The notes: a model not told the origin generated them from the letters alone. 64,000 nucleotides of DNA from Phreatobacter sp. (GCF_022843985.1 NZ_JALHMP010000015.1:1-64000); one strand, 5' to 3'. Shown: positions 36,733 to 46,397, numbered from the stretch's first letter. Translations and numbers: made by a program.

Positions 36733-37808
36733 CAGATCCCGATCCGGGCCATGTGGGTGGCGAGATCGACCATGCGGCAGGCATAGCCCATCTCGTTGTC
36801 GTACCAGGCATAGACCTTCAGCATGACGCCGTCGGTCACCAGGGTTGAAGGCCCGTCGACGATGGCCGAGCGGGTGTCGCGGGCATAGTCGGCCGAGACC
36901 AGCGGCAATGGCTCGAAGCCGAGAATGCCGGCCAGCGGTCCTGCCGCCGCCGCCTTGAAGAGATCGTTGACCTCGGCCGCACTGGTCGGCCGCTTCACCT
37001 GGAAGACGCAGTCCGTCAGCGAGGCGTTGAGCACCGGCGCACGCACCGCGTGGCCATCAAGCCGGCCCTTCAGTTCGGGATAGATCAGCGCGATGGCGGT
37101 GGCGCTGCCGGTGGTCGTCGGCTGCAGCGACAGCATGGCCGAGCGTGCCCGGCGCAGGTCCTTGTGCGGCGCGTCGACGACGACATTGGTATTGGTCGGG
37201 TCATGGATGGTGGTGATCTGGCCACGCTCGATGCCGATCGCCTCATGGACGACCTTCACCACCGGCGCGAGGCAGTTGGTGGTGCATGAGGCTGCCGTGA
37301 CGATCGGATGTTTCGCCGGTTCATAGAGATGCTCGTTGACCCCGACGACGACATTGAGGACCGAGGGGTCCTTAACCGGAGCGGCAACAATGATGCGCTT
37401 GGCGCCGCGTTTCAGGTGCCCCTCCAGCGTCGCGGGGGTAAGAAACTTCCCCGTGCATTCCAGCACGACATCGACGCCGAGATCGCCCCAGGGAATATCG
37501 GCGGGCGCGGCATGGGCGGAAAAGCTCAGGCGCCTGCCGCCGATGGTCACGGCGTCCTCGCCGTCGGCGGCGATGGCGCCGCGCCAGCGCCCCTGGACGC
37601 TGTCGAATTCGAGCAGATGGGCCGTGGTGGCCGCGCCGCCCTTGATCTCGTTGAGATGGACGATGTCGAGCCGGTTGCCGGCGCGCGGATCATCGGCGCC
37701 GCGCCCCGCCGCCCCCATGGCCGCCCGCAGCGCCAGCCGCCCTATGCGGCCCATGCCGCTGATGCCGACCCGCAGCGCCGGGGTCGCCTGGTCGTCTCTG
37801 TCAGTCAT
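36732..37808 (-). CDS. gapdh: ArsJ-associated glyceraldehyde-3-phosphate dehydrogenase
   Basis: 358 aa. The NAD-binding N-terminus is [14 protein letters not shown], the catalytic Cys is C175 in [12 protein letters not shown], and [22 protein letters not shown] and [11 protein letters not shown] complete the active site. In this operon type the enzyme uses arsenate instead of phosphate to make 1-arseno-3-phosphoglycerate, which ArsJ exports. The Asp/Gly/Ala-rich insertion at 32-46 is unusual for housekeeping GAPDH. The ATG overlaps the arsR stop by 4 nt. It is not the main glycolytic gene, by context. Confidence 0.9.
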   Translation of the reverse strand: MTDRDDQATPALRVGISGMGRIGRLALRAAMGAAGRGADDPRAGNRLDIVHLNEIKGGAATTAHLLEFDSVQGRWRGAIAADGEDAVTIGGRRLSFSAHAAPADIPWGDLGVDVVLECTGKFLTPATLEGHLKRGAKRIIVAAPVKDPSVLNVVVGVNEHLYEPAKHPIVTAASCTTNCLAPVVKVVHEAIGIERGQITTIHDPTNTNVVVDAPHKDLRRARSAMLSLQPTTTGSATAIALIYPELKGRLDGHAVRAPVLNASLTDCVFQVKRPTSAAEVNDLFKAAAAGPLAGILGFEPLPLVSADYARDTRSAIVDGPSTLVTDGVMLKVYAWYDNEMGYACRMVDLATHMARIGI

Positions 37809-38158
37809 GACACGTCCACTTTGGGAGAGCAGGGGGGCGTCAGGCCCCGGATGATCGGCACGCAGATCTCCGGCCGCCCGCCGCAGCAATCCTGCACCAG
37901 GTGCAGCGTCATGGCGCGGAAGCGATCGAGATCGGCGCGGTAGAGGATCGAGCGGCTGTGCCGCTCGCCATGGGCGAGGCCAGCCCGCACAAGCACGGCC
38001 AGATGGCTGGACAGGGTGTTCTGCGGCACGGCCAGCAGGGCGGCCAGTTCGCCGGCGGGGATGCCCGCGGGCTCGCGCGCCACCATCAGGCGGAAGGCGG
38101 CGAGCCGCGTCGGTTGGGCGAGGGCCGCCAAGGCCGCGATGGTTTCGCTATCATCCAT
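37805..38158 (-). CDS. arsR: ArsR-family arsenic-responsive repressor
   Basis: 117-aa winged-helix repressor ([11 protein letters not shown], then [19 protein letters not shown], then [10 protein letters not shown] as wing). The C-terminal cysteines C91, C92, C99 and C110 (DCCGG, PEICV, PPCSP) are the probable As(III)-binding site, as in ArsR types with the inducer site in the C-terminal tail. It is first gene of arsR-gapdh-arsJ. ATG at 38158 is chosen because the longer frame is unconserved. Confidence 0.92.
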   Translation of the reverse strand: MDDSETIAALAALAQPTRLAAFRLMVAREPAGIPAGELAALLAVPQNTLSSHLAVLVRAGLAHGERHSRSILYRADLDRFRAMTLHLVQDCCGGRPEICVPIIRGLTPPCSPKVDVS

Positions 38159-38181
38159 ATATCGGGAAATAACGAAATGAT
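38157..38181. promoter_or_regulatory. Candidate ArsR operator overlapping the arsR start
   Basis: Imperfect AT-rich dyad ATATATCG-N8-CGAAATGAT around the arsR start, in otherwise GC-rich DNA. Position fits autorepression, but the symmetry is weak. Confidence 0.3.
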
Positions 38182-38210
38182 ACGACGGGACCGTGACAGT
38201 CTCGGGTGTG

Positions 38211-39260
38211 TCAGGCCCAGCCCTGGTCCCTGAACCACGTCCCGAGGCTGGAGGCCACATCGGAATGCAGCGGTCCCGACAGGCCGGGATCGTCGGGACC
38301 GGATACTGGCTTCAGGTTGTGGCTGGCCCCTGCCAACAGCGCCACCCGGTAAGGCCGGCCCCGCTCCGCCGCCCTGCGGATGAGGGCCGCCTCCAGCGCC
38401 GGCACGTCGCGATCCGCGAGAACCTGGACGTCGGCGCTGCCGGACAGCACCAGGATCGGGCAGGGGCAGCGGCCGGCAAGGTCGGCCGGGTCACGGCTGG
38501 CAAATCCTTCCCAATAATGCCGGAGATAGGGCGGGTAGAGCGCGGCGAGTCCCGGATGGATGGCTTCGGGATAACCCTCTCCCGCGACCAGGCGCGCCAG
38601 GATGCGGTCGTTCTCTGCAAGGATCGCCACGACTGCCGTCTCCGGTGCCCCCTGCTGGCGCGCCAGCCTTGCGATCTGGTCGCGTAGGACGGCAGCGATC
38701 GGGCGCCCGGTTGTGGCGGCAAGGATCAGCATCGCCGGATGCGCAAGGCCGCCCGCGGCAAGGTCCAGTGCGATCAACCCGCCCTCGCTATGTCCCAGAA
38801 TGCCAACACGGGCGCGATCGACCCCGGGCTGCCCGGCGAGCATGGCGAGGGACCGCTGCGCATCGCCGACGAACCTGTCCCAGCCCACGAACACCGCGAG
38901 GTCGGGCTCCGCCTTCGGCAGGCTCGCGGCAACGGCTCCCATGCCGCGCTTGTCACAACGCAGGCTGGCGATGCCGAAGCCAGCGAGCAGGTGTGCCAGA
39001 TCCTTCAGGAGGTCGGTCACCAGATGCGGGCGCTGGTTGCCGTCGCGGTCGGTTGGCCCGCTGCCCTGGATCAGCAGCAAGGCGGGCGCGCGTCCGCCGC
39101 TGGCGGGCAAGGTCAGCGTTCCGGCGAGCGGCGCTCCCGCGGCGCCCTCCCAGGTCAGTTCGTTCTCGGTCGCCAGAAACGCCAAAGCGGCACCATCCTG
39201 CGCAGCGTAGGAACAGGTTCGACGCGCCTTTTGCGCCGCCGACCGGATACCAATCCCCAT
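38211..39260 (-). CDS. Alpha/beta-hydrolase, dienelactone hydrolase/acyl-peptidase type
   Basis: 349 aa. The typical order is LLLIQGSGPTDRDGN, LRCDKRGMG, nucleophile elbow GHSEGG (S158), acid in SGSADVQV and His in GASHNLKP. The first 32 residues are not conserved and the start may be downstream. The family acts on esters or peptides; the substrate is unknown. It is probably monocistronic; its promoter would share the 325-bp gap with gcrA. Confidence 0.82.
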   Translation of the reverse strand: MGIGIRSAAQKARRTCSYAAQDGAALAFLATENELTWEGAAGAPLAGTLTLPASGGRAPALLLIQGSGPTDRDGNQRPHLVTDLLKDLAHLLAGFGIASLRCDKRGMGAVAASLPKAEPDLAVFVGWDRFVGDAQRSLAMLAGQPGVDRARVGILGHSEGGLIALDLAAGGLAHPAMLILAATTGRPIAAVLRDQIARLARQQGAPETAVVAILAENDRILARLVAGEGYPEAIHPGLAALYPPYLRHYWEGFASRDPADLAGRCPCPILVLSGSADVQVLADRDVPALEAALIRRAAERGRPYRVALLAGASHNLKPVSGPDDPGLSGPLHSDVASSLGTWFRDQGWA

Positions 39261-39585
39261 GCCGTTAAAAGATCCGGCAAGAGTGACTCAAAAACAACAC
39301 CATCCTTAAGGTCTTGGTAAGACTCAACCATCGGTACGCCCCGGTCGCTGGCGGGGCTGTGGACGGATTCATCAGAGGCCCGACGCGCTTGGGGAAAACG
39401 AAAGCGAGATTCCCCGGACTCTTGCCGCCGATTCAATCAATAGCGTAGTGTCCGGCCGTCGGCATACGACATCTCGTGCGGCGGACCTTAGTGACAAGGT
39501 ATTGGCAGTGCAACGACGCCTTTTGCGAGGCGGCGAGCGCTTGCGGATTCCGGCGGCCCGCAGCCTTCCAGGAGGAGACAGGAAC
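39261..39585. promoter_or_regulatory. gcrA upstream region with six GANTC (CcrM) sites
   Basis: Non-coding. GANTC sites lie at 39285, 39321, 39366, 39408, 39417 and 39430, six in about 150 bp, many more than expected in GC-rich DNA. GcrA acts on promoters carrying methylated GANTC and CcrM methylates them after the fork passes. The cluster lies 150-300 bp before gcrA and also upstream of the divergent hydrolase. Confidence 0.7.
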
Positions 39586-40119
39586 ATGCAGCAGTTGCAG
39601 TGGACCGACGAGCGGGTGGAGCTCCTCAAGAAGCTCTGGAACGACGGTCTGAGCGCCAGCCAGATCGCCGGCGAGCTCGGCCAGGTGACCCGCAATGCCG
39701 TCATCGGCAAGGTCCATCGTCTCGGCCTGTCGGGCCGCGCCAAGGCCCCCTCCTCCAGCACCCCCCGCGCCCGCAAGGCGCCGCGCACGGCCCCCTCCGC
39801 CCCGCCGCGTCCGTCCATGCCCGCCTCGCGCTCCAACCTCGCCTTCAAGCCCCGCCCGGCGCCGGACCTGGTGCCGGAATCGGAAGTGGCGCGGCTGCCC
39901 GAGGTCGACAATGTCGTGCCCATGGGCGAGCGCTGCACCATCATGGAGCTGAAGGAATATTCCTGCCGCTGGCCGATCGGCGAGCCCGGCAAGGACGATT
40001 TCCGCTATTGCGGCGCCCGCTCCGGCACCGGCATTCCCTATTGCGCCTATCACGCCCGCATCGCCTATCAGCCGGTCGCCGACCGCCGCCGCGACCGCAA
40101 GCAGGTGGGTGGGCGCTGA
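39586..40119 (+). CDS. gcrA: Cell cycle transcriptional regulator GcrA
   Basis: 177 aa. It binds sigma70-RNA polymerase and methylated GANTC promoters to time S-phase genes in alphaproteobacteria. The N-terminal HTH is WTDERVELLKKLWNDGLSAS and GQVTRNAVIGKVHRLGLSG, the middle is a Pro/Ala/Arg-rich linker, and the C-terminal sigma-binding part has CRWPIGEPG, FRYCGA and PYCAYHARIAYQP. ATG at 39586 follows GGAGGAG. The gene is followed by a strong terminator, so it is monocistronic. Confidence 0.97.
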   Translation: MQQLQWTDERVELLKKLWNDGLSASQIAGELGQVTRNAVIGKVHRLGLSGRAKAPSSSTPRARKAPRTAPSAPPRPSMPASRSNLAFKPRPAPDLVPESEVARLPEVDNVVPMGERCTIMELKEYSCRWPIGEPGKDDFRYCGARSGTGIPYCAYHARIAYQPVADRRRDRKQVGGR

Positions 40120-40164
40120 CGGGCTGAACCCTTGAGGCGGCGGGCCTTGCACGACCCAAGAAAA

Positions 40165-40216
40165 GCGATGAACCCCAACGAGCCCTCTCCCCTCCGGAGA
40201 GGGCTTTTTTCTTGGG
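40165..40216 (+). terminator. Strong intrinsic terminator after gcrA
   Basis: Perfect 10-bp stem AGCCCTCTCC/GGAGAGGGCT (40181-40190, 40196-40205) with a 5-nt loop, followed by T6. An outer arm pair CCCAAGAAAA/TTTTCTTGGG (about 40165-40215) could extend it. It lies between convergent genes. Confidence 0.9.
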
Positions 40217-40224
40217 CCGCGCCG

Positions 40225-41205
40225 TCAGAACGGCATCATGCGCTCGACCACGAGATAGCCGCTCAACAGGCCGATGCCGAAGAAGACGACCACGCCGGCG
40301 GCGGCGAGTTCGGCAGCGCTCAAGAACAGCGTCGCCATGCCGGTCCGCGCCGCGGCGAGGCGCACCGCGAGCCCCTTGGCCCCCGAGGCGAGCGCCGCGA
40401 TGGCCGCGACCGTGATGGCCGTGCCGACGGCCATGGCGAAGGTCGCGGCGACACCCGCCTGCACGATGCCCTGAGACAGCGCGAAGACCAGGATGAGCAC
40501 GGCGCCGGTGCAGGGCCGCAGCCCGACGCTGACGATCACCGCCAGCGCCTCGCGCCAGGACTGGATGCGGGCCACCTGTTCGGCGGCCGGCAGATGGACG
40601 CAATTGTCGTCGCAGCCCATGCCCGCCACCGGCCGGTTGAGGCGCCAGGAGGCGAGGCGCGCGAGGAAGGCCCGCCCCTTCTGCCAGGTCAGCCGCAGGC
40701 CGATGACGATGATCAGTCCGTAGGCGACGATCTCCACCCAGTTGACCACCCGGCTCATGGTGCGCGCCGTGACGCCGAGGATCGCCGCGAGGAACCCCAC
40801 GAGGGCGATGGCGGTCAGCGCCTGGACCAGCGAGGACAGCGCCGCCAGCGCCACGCCGCGCCGGATGGTGGCGCCGTTGGCGACGATATAGGACGAGATC
40901 ACCGCCTTGCCGTGGCCGGGACCGGCGGCATGGAAGACCCCGTAGAGGAAGGACAGCCCCACCAGCGTCCAGAGGGCGCCGGCCTGTCCCGTCCGGATGC
41001 CGCGCACCGCCGCCGACAGCTGCCGGTAGAATTGCGCCTGCTGCTCGATGATCCAGCCGAAGGGACCGCCGGGAGCAGGCGGCCTTGCGCCGCCGAAGGC
41101 CGACGGCGGCGCCTGCGCCAGGGCCGGCGCGAGGGCCCAAAGGCCACCGACGACGATCAATGCGGCGAGGACCGCGGCCGCACGGCGCCCTGGCGTCACG
41201 GGCAA
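40225..41205 (-). CDS. Nickel/cobalt efflux permease (RcnA/NicO family)
   Basis: 326 aa with about six or seven helices. The signal-anchor N-terminus is followed by HAAGPGHGKA (family signature) and GLRPCTGAVLIL (second signature), with a soluble loop containing GCDDNCVHLP between them. The family exports Ni(II) or Co(II). It overlaps the preceding DUF1007 gene by 10 nt, a conserved pairing, which suggests a two-part export system. The metal is inferred from the family. No rcnR or nikR-like regulator is adjacent. Confidence 0.88.
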   Translation of the reverse strand: MPVTPGRRAAAVLAALIVVGGLWALAPALAQAPPSAFGGARPPAPGGPFGWIIEQQAQFYRQLSAAVRGIRTGQAGALWTLVGLSFLYGVFHAAGPGHGKAVISSYIVANGATIRRGVALAALSSLVQALTAIALVGFLAAILGVTARTMSRVVNWVEIVAYGLIIVIGLRLTWQKGRAFLARLASWRLNRPVAGMGCDDNCVHLPAAEQVARIQSWREALAVIVSVGLRPCTGAVLILVFALSQGIVQAGVAATFAMAVGTAITVAAIAALASGAKGLAVRLAAARTGMATLFLSAAELAAAGVVVFFGIGLLSGYLVVERMMPF

Positions 41206-41843
41206 TTCACCGTGAAGCGTCCGGCAAATTGCTGGCCAAAGTTCGAATTGGCGCCGAGCGCCTGGAAGAAGCTCTCCGAAAGCGTGCCCACGGCGAGATT
41301 GCTGCCCTTGGGCGGCGTGTAGTCGAGCCGGCAGCCGGCGGGGGCCGCCATGAGGCGCATCGGCTCGCCGTCGGCCGGAACGAAGGCGACGAAATAGTCG
41401 GGATCATAGACCTCGACGGTCAGCGGCCGGCCCGCTGCCCGGAACGGGGTCACCAGCGGCACGGTGAAATGCAGCCGGAGCTTGCCGCCGACCACCTCGG
41501 ACCAGGCATCGCGCACGGCGCCGAAGGAGACGAAGCGCCGCTCGTGGCGCAGCACGGTGAAGAACTTCTGCTGTCCCAGATGCTCGACATTGACCTGGGT
41601 GAGCTCGGCGAGCTCCTCGCGGCTGAACTGGCCATCGCGGTTCTTGTCGAGGCCCTGGGTGGCGAAGCTCGAATACATTTCGTCGAAGGTCCAGACATGC
41701 TGGAAGGCCGTCACCTGTCCGCCGGCGTCATGCAGCAGCAGCGTTTCGGTCTCCACCTGCACATGCGGATGGGCGGCGGCGGGCCGGGACGCGGCACCCG
41801 CCAGGGCCAGGACGCAGAGGGCGAGGAGACGGAGTGACGGCAC
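41196..41843 (-). CDS. DUF1007 secreted protein, partner of the NicO permease
   Basis: 215 aa with a signal peptide (hydrophobic 5-24, cleavage at the AAA-HPHV junction). After cleavage the mature protein starts HPHVQ, an N-terminal His pair that could bind metal. An EF-hand-like loop DKNRDGQFSREEL follows. GTG start at 41843 is used because no ATG gives the signal peptide; upstream frame extension is long and unconserved. It overlaps the permease gene by 10 nt. The periplasmic metal-capture role is an inference. Confidence 0.82.
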   Translation of the reverse strand: MPSLRLLALCVLALAGAASRPAAAHPHVQVETETLLLHDAGGQVTAFQHVWTFDEMYSSFATQGLDKNRDGQFSREELAELTQVNVEHLGQQKFFTVLRHERRFVSFGAVRDAWSEVVGGKLRLHFTVPLVTPFRAAGRPLTVEVYDPDYFVAFVPADGEPMRLMAAPAGCRLDYTPPKGSNLAVGTLSESFFQALGANSNFGQQFAGRFTVNCP

Positions 41844-42035
41844 GGCGAACCCTGTTGTTCGGTCACACCAGTGATAAGGCGGGGAAGACGGCCAAGATAT
41901 GGCGGCCGTCATGGTTAACGCGGGGTTGAGATCGGTTGCGAGCGCACGACCTGTGCGTCGGCCCGTCTTGCTCGGCGCGGTGGCCGGTGGAATGGTCGCG
42001 TCTCCTGATCGCCTGATATCGCCGCGAGGACCACC

Positions 42036-43268
42036 ATGCGCGCCAACCTGACCATCGACAGCCGCCGGCTCTGGGACATGCTGATGGAGACGGCGGCGAT
42101 CGGCGGCACCCCCAAGGGCGGCATCAGGCGCCTGTCGCTGTCCGACGAGGACCGCCGCGTGCGCGACTGGTTCCGCCGGGAATGCGAGGCCCTCGGCTGC
42201 ACGGTGCATCTCGACACCGCCGGCAACATGTTCGCCCTGCGCCCCGGCAAGGACATGACGAAGAAGCCCATCGCCATGGGCAGCCATCTCGACACCCAGC
42301 CGACCGGCGGCAAGTTCGACGGCATCCTCGGCGTGCTCGGCGGCCTCGAAGTGCTGAAGACCCTGCACCAGGCCGGCTACGAGACCAATGCGCCGCTGTG
42401 CCTGGTCAACTGGACCAACGAGGAGGGCGCCCGCTTCTCCCCCTCCATGGTCGGCTCGGCCGTCTATGCCGGCGCCTACAGCCAGGCGCAGATGGATGCG
42501 GTGACTGACAAGGACGGCATCACCCAGGGCGCGGCGCTGGAGGCCATCGGCTATCGCGGCAGCGACAGGCCCGGCGCCCTCGCCTTCCAGGCCTATTTCG
42601 AGATCCATATCGAGCAGGGCCCCATCCTCGACGAGGAGGACCTCTCGGTCGGCATCGTCACCGGCATCCAGGCCATCAAGTGGTTCAACTGCACCATCAC
42701 CGGGCGGGAGAGCCATGCCGGCACCACGCCCATGGCCTATCGCCGCGACGCGCTCGCCGCTTTCGCCGAGGCGGCCGGCGAGATCCGGCAGATCGCCATC
42801 GACCACGGCGGCCTCGCCACCATCGGCATCGTCTCCGCCTATCCCGGCTCGCCCAACATCATCCCCGGCGAGATGCGCTTCACCCTCGACATGCGCCACC
42901 ATGCGGACGCGGTGCTCCAGACCATGGTGACCGCCGCCAAGGCGGCCATCGCCGCGGCGGCGACGCGCCATCACGCCACCCACGACGTCCAGCCGCTGCA
43001 GGATTCGCCGGCCCAGCCCTTCGATCCCGCCTGCATCGCCGTGGTGAGGGCCGCGACGGAGAAACTCGGCCTACCCGCGCGCGAGATCACCTCCGGCGCC
43101 GGCCACGACGCCATGTATACGGCGCGCGTCTGCCCGACCACGATGATCTTCGTGCGCTGTGCCGAGGGCCTCAGCCACAACGAGGCGGAAAGCGCCACGC
43201 TCGAGGATTGCGGCAACGGCGCCCAGGTCCTGCTCGAGGCGGTGCTCGCCTATGATGCGCGGGGCTGA
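42036..43268 (+). CDS. M20-family N-carbamoyl-L-amino-acid hydrolase/allantoate amidohydrolase
   Basis: 410-aa dizinc amidohydrolase. Metal ligands and the general base are at H84/D86 (GSHLDTQP), D95 (KFDGILG), E129/E130 (TNEEG), H-rich FEIHIEQGP and the late LSHNEAES. It removes carbamoyl or ureido groups from L-amino acids or opens allantoate/ureidoglycolate-type substrates; the exact substrate cannot be read. GAGGA lies before the ATG. Neighbours (dapB, metal exporter) do not help. Confidence 0.9.
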   Translation: MRANLTIDSRRLWDMLMETAAIGGTPKGGIRRLSLSDEDRRVRDWFRRECEALGCTVHLDTAGNMFALRPGKDMTKKPIAMGSHLDTQPTGGKFDGILGVLGGLEVLKTLHQAGYETNAPLCLVNWTNEEGARFSPSMVGSAVYAGAYSQAQMDAVTDKDGITQGAALEAIGYRGSDRPGALAFQAYFEIHIEQGPILDEEDLSVGIVTGIQAIKWFNCTITGRESHAGTTPMAYRRDALAAFAEAAGEIRQIAIDHGGLATIGIVSAYPGSPNIIPGEMRFTLDMRHHADAVLQTMVTAAKAAIAAAATRHHATHDVQPLQDSPAQPFDPACIAVVRAATEKLGLPAREITSGAGHDAMYTARVCPTTMIFVRCAEGLSHNEAESATLEDCGNGAQVLLEAVLAYDARG

Positions 43269-43333
43269 CCCCGCGCTTTCCATCGCGGAGCGCTGCTGCT
43301 AGACCGCGCCAGCAGCGACCAAGAGGTCATTCC

Positions 43334-44140
43334 ATGTCGGACATGCGCGTCGTCATCGCCGGGGCGGCCGGCCATATGGGCCGGGTTCTCGTGCGTCTCG
43401 TCCAGGAGACGGCGGGCTTGAAGCTGGTTGGCGCCATCGAGCCGGCGGGGCATGTCGCCATCGGCGAGGATGCCGGTCTGCTCGCCGGCGTCGGCCGGAC
43501 CCTGGTTCCGGTCTCGTCCGACACCGACGCGGCCCTGGCCCAGGCCGACGGCATCATCGATTTCACCATCCCGCGCGTCTCGGTCGACATTGCCGGCATG
43601 GCCGCCAAGCATCGCAAGGTCCATGTCTGCGGGACGACGGGCTTCTCCCAGGCGGAGAACGACGCCATCGCCTCGTCCGCTCGCATCGGCACCATCGTCA
43701 AGTCGGGCAATTTTTCCCTTGGCGTGAACCTCCTTGCCGCGCTGGTGAAGCGGGCCGCCGAGGCCCTCGACGAGGATTTCGACATCGAGATCGTCGAGAT
43801 GCACCACAACCGCAAGATCGACGCCCCCTCGGGCACGGCGCTGATGTTCGGCGAAGCGGCGGCCAGCGGCCGCAGCATTGACCTAGCCGCCCGGTCCGAT
43901 CGCGGCCGCGACGGCCAGACCGGCGCGCGCCGGCGCGGTGACATCGGCTTCGCCGCCCTGCGCGGTGGATCGGTCGTCGGCGAACACTCGGTGATCTTCG
44001 CCGGCCCCGCCGAGCGCATCGTCATGAGCCATCTCGCCGAGGACCGCGCGCTCTTCGCCCGCGGCGCGCTCAAGGCCGCGCTCTGGGCGCAGGGCAAGCC
44101 TGCCGGCCTCTATTCCATGGCCGATGTCCTCGGCCTCTGA
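43334..44140 (+). CDS. dapB: 4-hydroxy-tetrahydrodipicolinate reductase
   Basis: 268 aa. The NAD(P)-binding [10 protein letters not shown] (10-19), the CGTTGF loop, and the substrate-binding [14 protein letters not shown] are all present. It reduces hydroxy-tetrahydrodipicolinate in lysine and diaminopimelate synthesis. It is followed 21 bp later by gpmA, probably in one transcript. Confidence 0.96.
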   Translation: MSDMRVVIAGAAGHMGRVLVRLVQETAGLKLVGAIEPAGHVAIGEDAGLLAGVGRTLVPVSSDTDAALAQADGIIDFTIPRVSVDIAGMAAKHRKVHVCGTTGFSQAENDAIASSARIGTIVKSGNFSLGVNLLAALVKRAAEALDEDFDIEIVEMHHNRKIDAPSGTALMFGEAAASGRSIDLAARSDRGRDGQTGARRRGDIGFAALRGGSVVGEHSVIFAGPAERIVMSHLAEDRALFARGALKAALWAQGKPAGLYSMADVLGL

Positions 44141-44161
44141 CCCCTGACAGGATCGCACATC

Positions 44162-44785
44162 ATGACCGAACGGCTTCTCGTGCTCACCCGCCATGGCGAG
44201 AGCGAGTGGAACCTGAAGAACCTCTTCACCGGCTGGAAGGATCCGGGCCTGACGGCGAAGGGTGTCGAGGAGGCCAGGACCGCCGGCCGCGGCCTCAAGG
44301 CGCTCGGCCTGACCTTCGACGTCGCCTATACCTCGGCCCTGACCCGCGCCCAGGACACGCTGAAGCTGATCCTCGACGAGATCGGCCAGCCCGGCCTGCC
44401 GACCATCCGCGACTTCCGCCTCAACGAGCGCGACTACGGTGATCTCTCCGGCCTCAACAAGGCCGAGACGGCGGCCAAATACGGCGACGAGCAGGTCCAT
44501 ATCTGGCGCCGCTCCTACGACGTGCCGCCGCCGGGCGGCGAGAGCCTGAAGGACACGGTGGCGCGCGTCCTGCCCTATTACGTCGCCGAGATCCTGCCGC
44601 GGGTGATGCGCGGCGAGCGCGTGCTGGTCGCCGCCCACGGCAATTCGCTGCGCGCACTTGCCATGGTCCTCGATCGCCTCGACGAGAAGACCATCTCGAT
44701 GCTGGAACTGAAGACCGGCGTGCCGCTGATCTACCGCCTCAACGCCGATACCACGGTCGCATCGAAGCAGGTGCTGGAAGGCTAG
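44162..44785 (+). CDS. gpmA: 2,3-bisphosphoglycerate-dependent phosphoglycerate mutase
   Basis: 207 aa, histidine phosphatase fold. [10 protein letters not shown] carries the phospho-His H11; [22 protein letters not shown] and [10 protein letters not shown] are typical of GpmA. The 207-aa length is the short alphaproteobacterial form (E. coli has about 250). It interconverts 2- and 3-phosphoglycerate. It lies downstream of dapB with a 21-bp gap. Confidence 0.94.
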   Translation: MTERLLVLTRHGESEWNLKNLFTGWKDPGLTAKGVEEARTAGRGLKALGLTFDVAYTSALTRAQDTLKLILDEIGQPGLPTIRDFRLNERDYGDLSGLNKAETAAKYGDEQVHIWRRSYDVPPPGGESLKDTVARVLPYYVAEILPRVMRGERVLVAAHGNSLRALAMVLDRLDEKTISMLELKTGVPLIYRLNADTTVASKQVLEG

Positions 44786-44799
44786 GTCGGCTGGCGCCC

Positions 44800-45282
44800 C
44801 TACGACACCTTGAGTCCGGCCTGGAGCACGGGTGCCCGCGAATCGGCTGGCGCAACCTGCGCCCGGCCGGTGGTGATCGCCATGGAAGCGGAATCATAGA
44901 AGCATCGCATGCTCTGGATCAGCCGGCCGCGGAAGCGGACGAGATCACAGCGTTCGCTGTCGATCACCCGGCCGTTCGCCCGGAACATGAGCGAGGAATG
45001 CCAGTGCACGAAGGCGTCGTCCCCCTTGGCAACGATCTTCTCGATCAGGAATTCGCGCACCTCGAAAACCCTGTGGAAATGGCCCAGCACCTCGGTCAGG
45101 CCGGCAATGCCGATGCGCAGGCCGGCATGGGGGTTCAGCACCGGATTGCCGACCAGGGTGAACTCGCAATCCTCGCAGAACAGCGAGGCGAGGGCGAGCG
45201 TGTCGCCGCGCGCCCAGGCCGAATAGCCGACCTTCAGCTTCTGTTCGAGAGCAATATCGTCGGTGACGAGATGCAGCGTCAT
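44800..45282 (-). CDS. SnoaL/NTF2-like fold protein
   Basis: 160 aa. ATG at 45282 (MTLHLVTDD) is preferred to 45336. The sequence has the NTF2-like pattern with YSAWARGDTLALASLFCEDC, LIEKIVAKGDDAFVHWHSSLMFRANGR and SERCDLVRFRGRLIQSMRCF. This resembles ketosteroid-isomerase-like and polyketide-cyclase-like proteins, but no catalytic residue set can be confirmed. It is convergent with gpmA and isolated, so its function is unknown. Confidence 0.75.
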   Translation of the reverse strand: MTLHLVTDDIALEQKLKVGYSAWARGDTLALASLFCEDCEFTLVGNPVLNPHAGLRIGIAGLTEVLGHFHRVFEVREFLIEKIVAKGDDAFVHWHSSLMFRANGRVIDSERCDLVRFRGRLIQSMRCFYDSASMAITTGRAQVAPADSRAPVLQAGLKVS

Positions 45283-45532
45283 GACGTGCCTTATGCACAA
45301 TAGTTCTTGCGATTTTATGGTGGCTGTCCGCGGCAAATCAACGGCGGCCGCGGAGGATGTTGATGACGCGGCGACGGTCCCGCCGACAGGCGATGGCGTT
45401 CTTGCGGAGGCCCGACGGACACAGGACCTGGACTGGCGGGCAGGAGGTGGAAGGCGAGGCTTGCAGGGTCCCGCGCTTATGACCTAGGCTCTCTCATAAA
45501 TCGATTAAAAAGACCAGCCTGGGAGAAATGCC

Positions 45533-46387
45533 ATGCCGTCGCGCGCCGTGCGCAACGTCGACCGCTCGCTCATTCGCGACAAGGCCAGGCTCATCCGCCG
45601 CGAGACCGTGCGGCTGACCGACATCTGCGGCTCCGGCCATTACGGCTCGTCCTTCTCCATGGCCGAGATCGTCGCGCTGCTCTATTATCAGCTTCTCCAT
45701 GTGAAGGCCGGGGATCCCCGCTGGGCCGACCGCGACCGCTTCACCATGGGCAAGGGCCATGCCGCCATCGGCCTCTTCCCGGTGCTCGCCGATCTCGGCT
45801 TCTTCCCCACCGAATGGCTCGACACCTACAGCCGCATGGGCTCCTTCCTCGGCGACCACCCCGAGATGAAGAAGGTTCCCGGCATCGATTTCTCGTCGGG
45901 ATCCATCGGCCACAACCTCTCGGTTTCCGTCGGCATGGCGCTCGGCGCCCGGCTGAAGGGCTCGCCCGCCCGCGCTGTCTGCCTCATGGGCGATGGCGAG
46001 ATGAATGAGGGCCAGATCTGGGAGGCGGCGCAGGCCGGCGCCCATTACGGCCTCGACAACCTGATCGGCATTGTCGACATCAACGGCGCCGGCTCCGACG
46101 GCGACCCGCAGCAGACGCTGCGCTCCGAGCCCCTCAAGGACAAGTGGGAAGCCTTCGGCTGGAACACCATCGTCCTGAAGGACGGCCACGACATCGACGC
46201 GACCTTCGACGCGCTGAACCGGGCGCTAAATGCCCCGGACGGCCGCCCGGCCTGTGTCCTCGCCTATACGGTCGCCGGCAAGGGCGTCTCCTTCATGGAA
46301 GGCACCTGGCAATGGCATCTCGGCTTCCTCGGGCCGAAGGACATCGAGCGTGCCTATGCCGAGATCGAAGCCGGCGAGATCGGGTGA
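45533..46387 (+). CDS. Transketolase, N-terminal subunit
   Basis: 284 aa. It is the TPP-binding half of a split transketolase. It has GSGHYGSSFSMAEI (substrate side), GKGHAAIG, DHPEMKKVPGIDFSSGSIGHNLSV and the TPP motif GDGEMNEGQ. GGGAG at 45521-45525 sits 7 nt before the ATG. It pairs with the next gene (10 nt gap) to form the full enzyme. The split form is common in Hyphomicrobiales and other bacteria. The sugar donor is unknown. Confidence 0.93.
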   Translation: MPSRAVRNVDRSLIRDKARLIRRETVRLTDICGSGHYGSSFSMAEIVALLYYQLLHVKAGDPRWADRDRFTMGKGHAAIGLFPVLADLGFFPTEWLDTYSRMGSFLGDHPEMKKVPGIDFSSGSIGHNLSVSVGMALGARLKGSPARAVCLMGDGEMNEGQIWEAAQAGAHYGLDNLIGIVDINGAGSDGDPQQTLRSEPLKDKWEAFGWNTIVLKDGHDIDATFDALNRALNAPDGRPACVLAYTVAGKGVSFMEGTWQWHLGFLGPKDIERAYAEIEAGEIG

Positions 46388-46397
46388 GGAGACGGGC

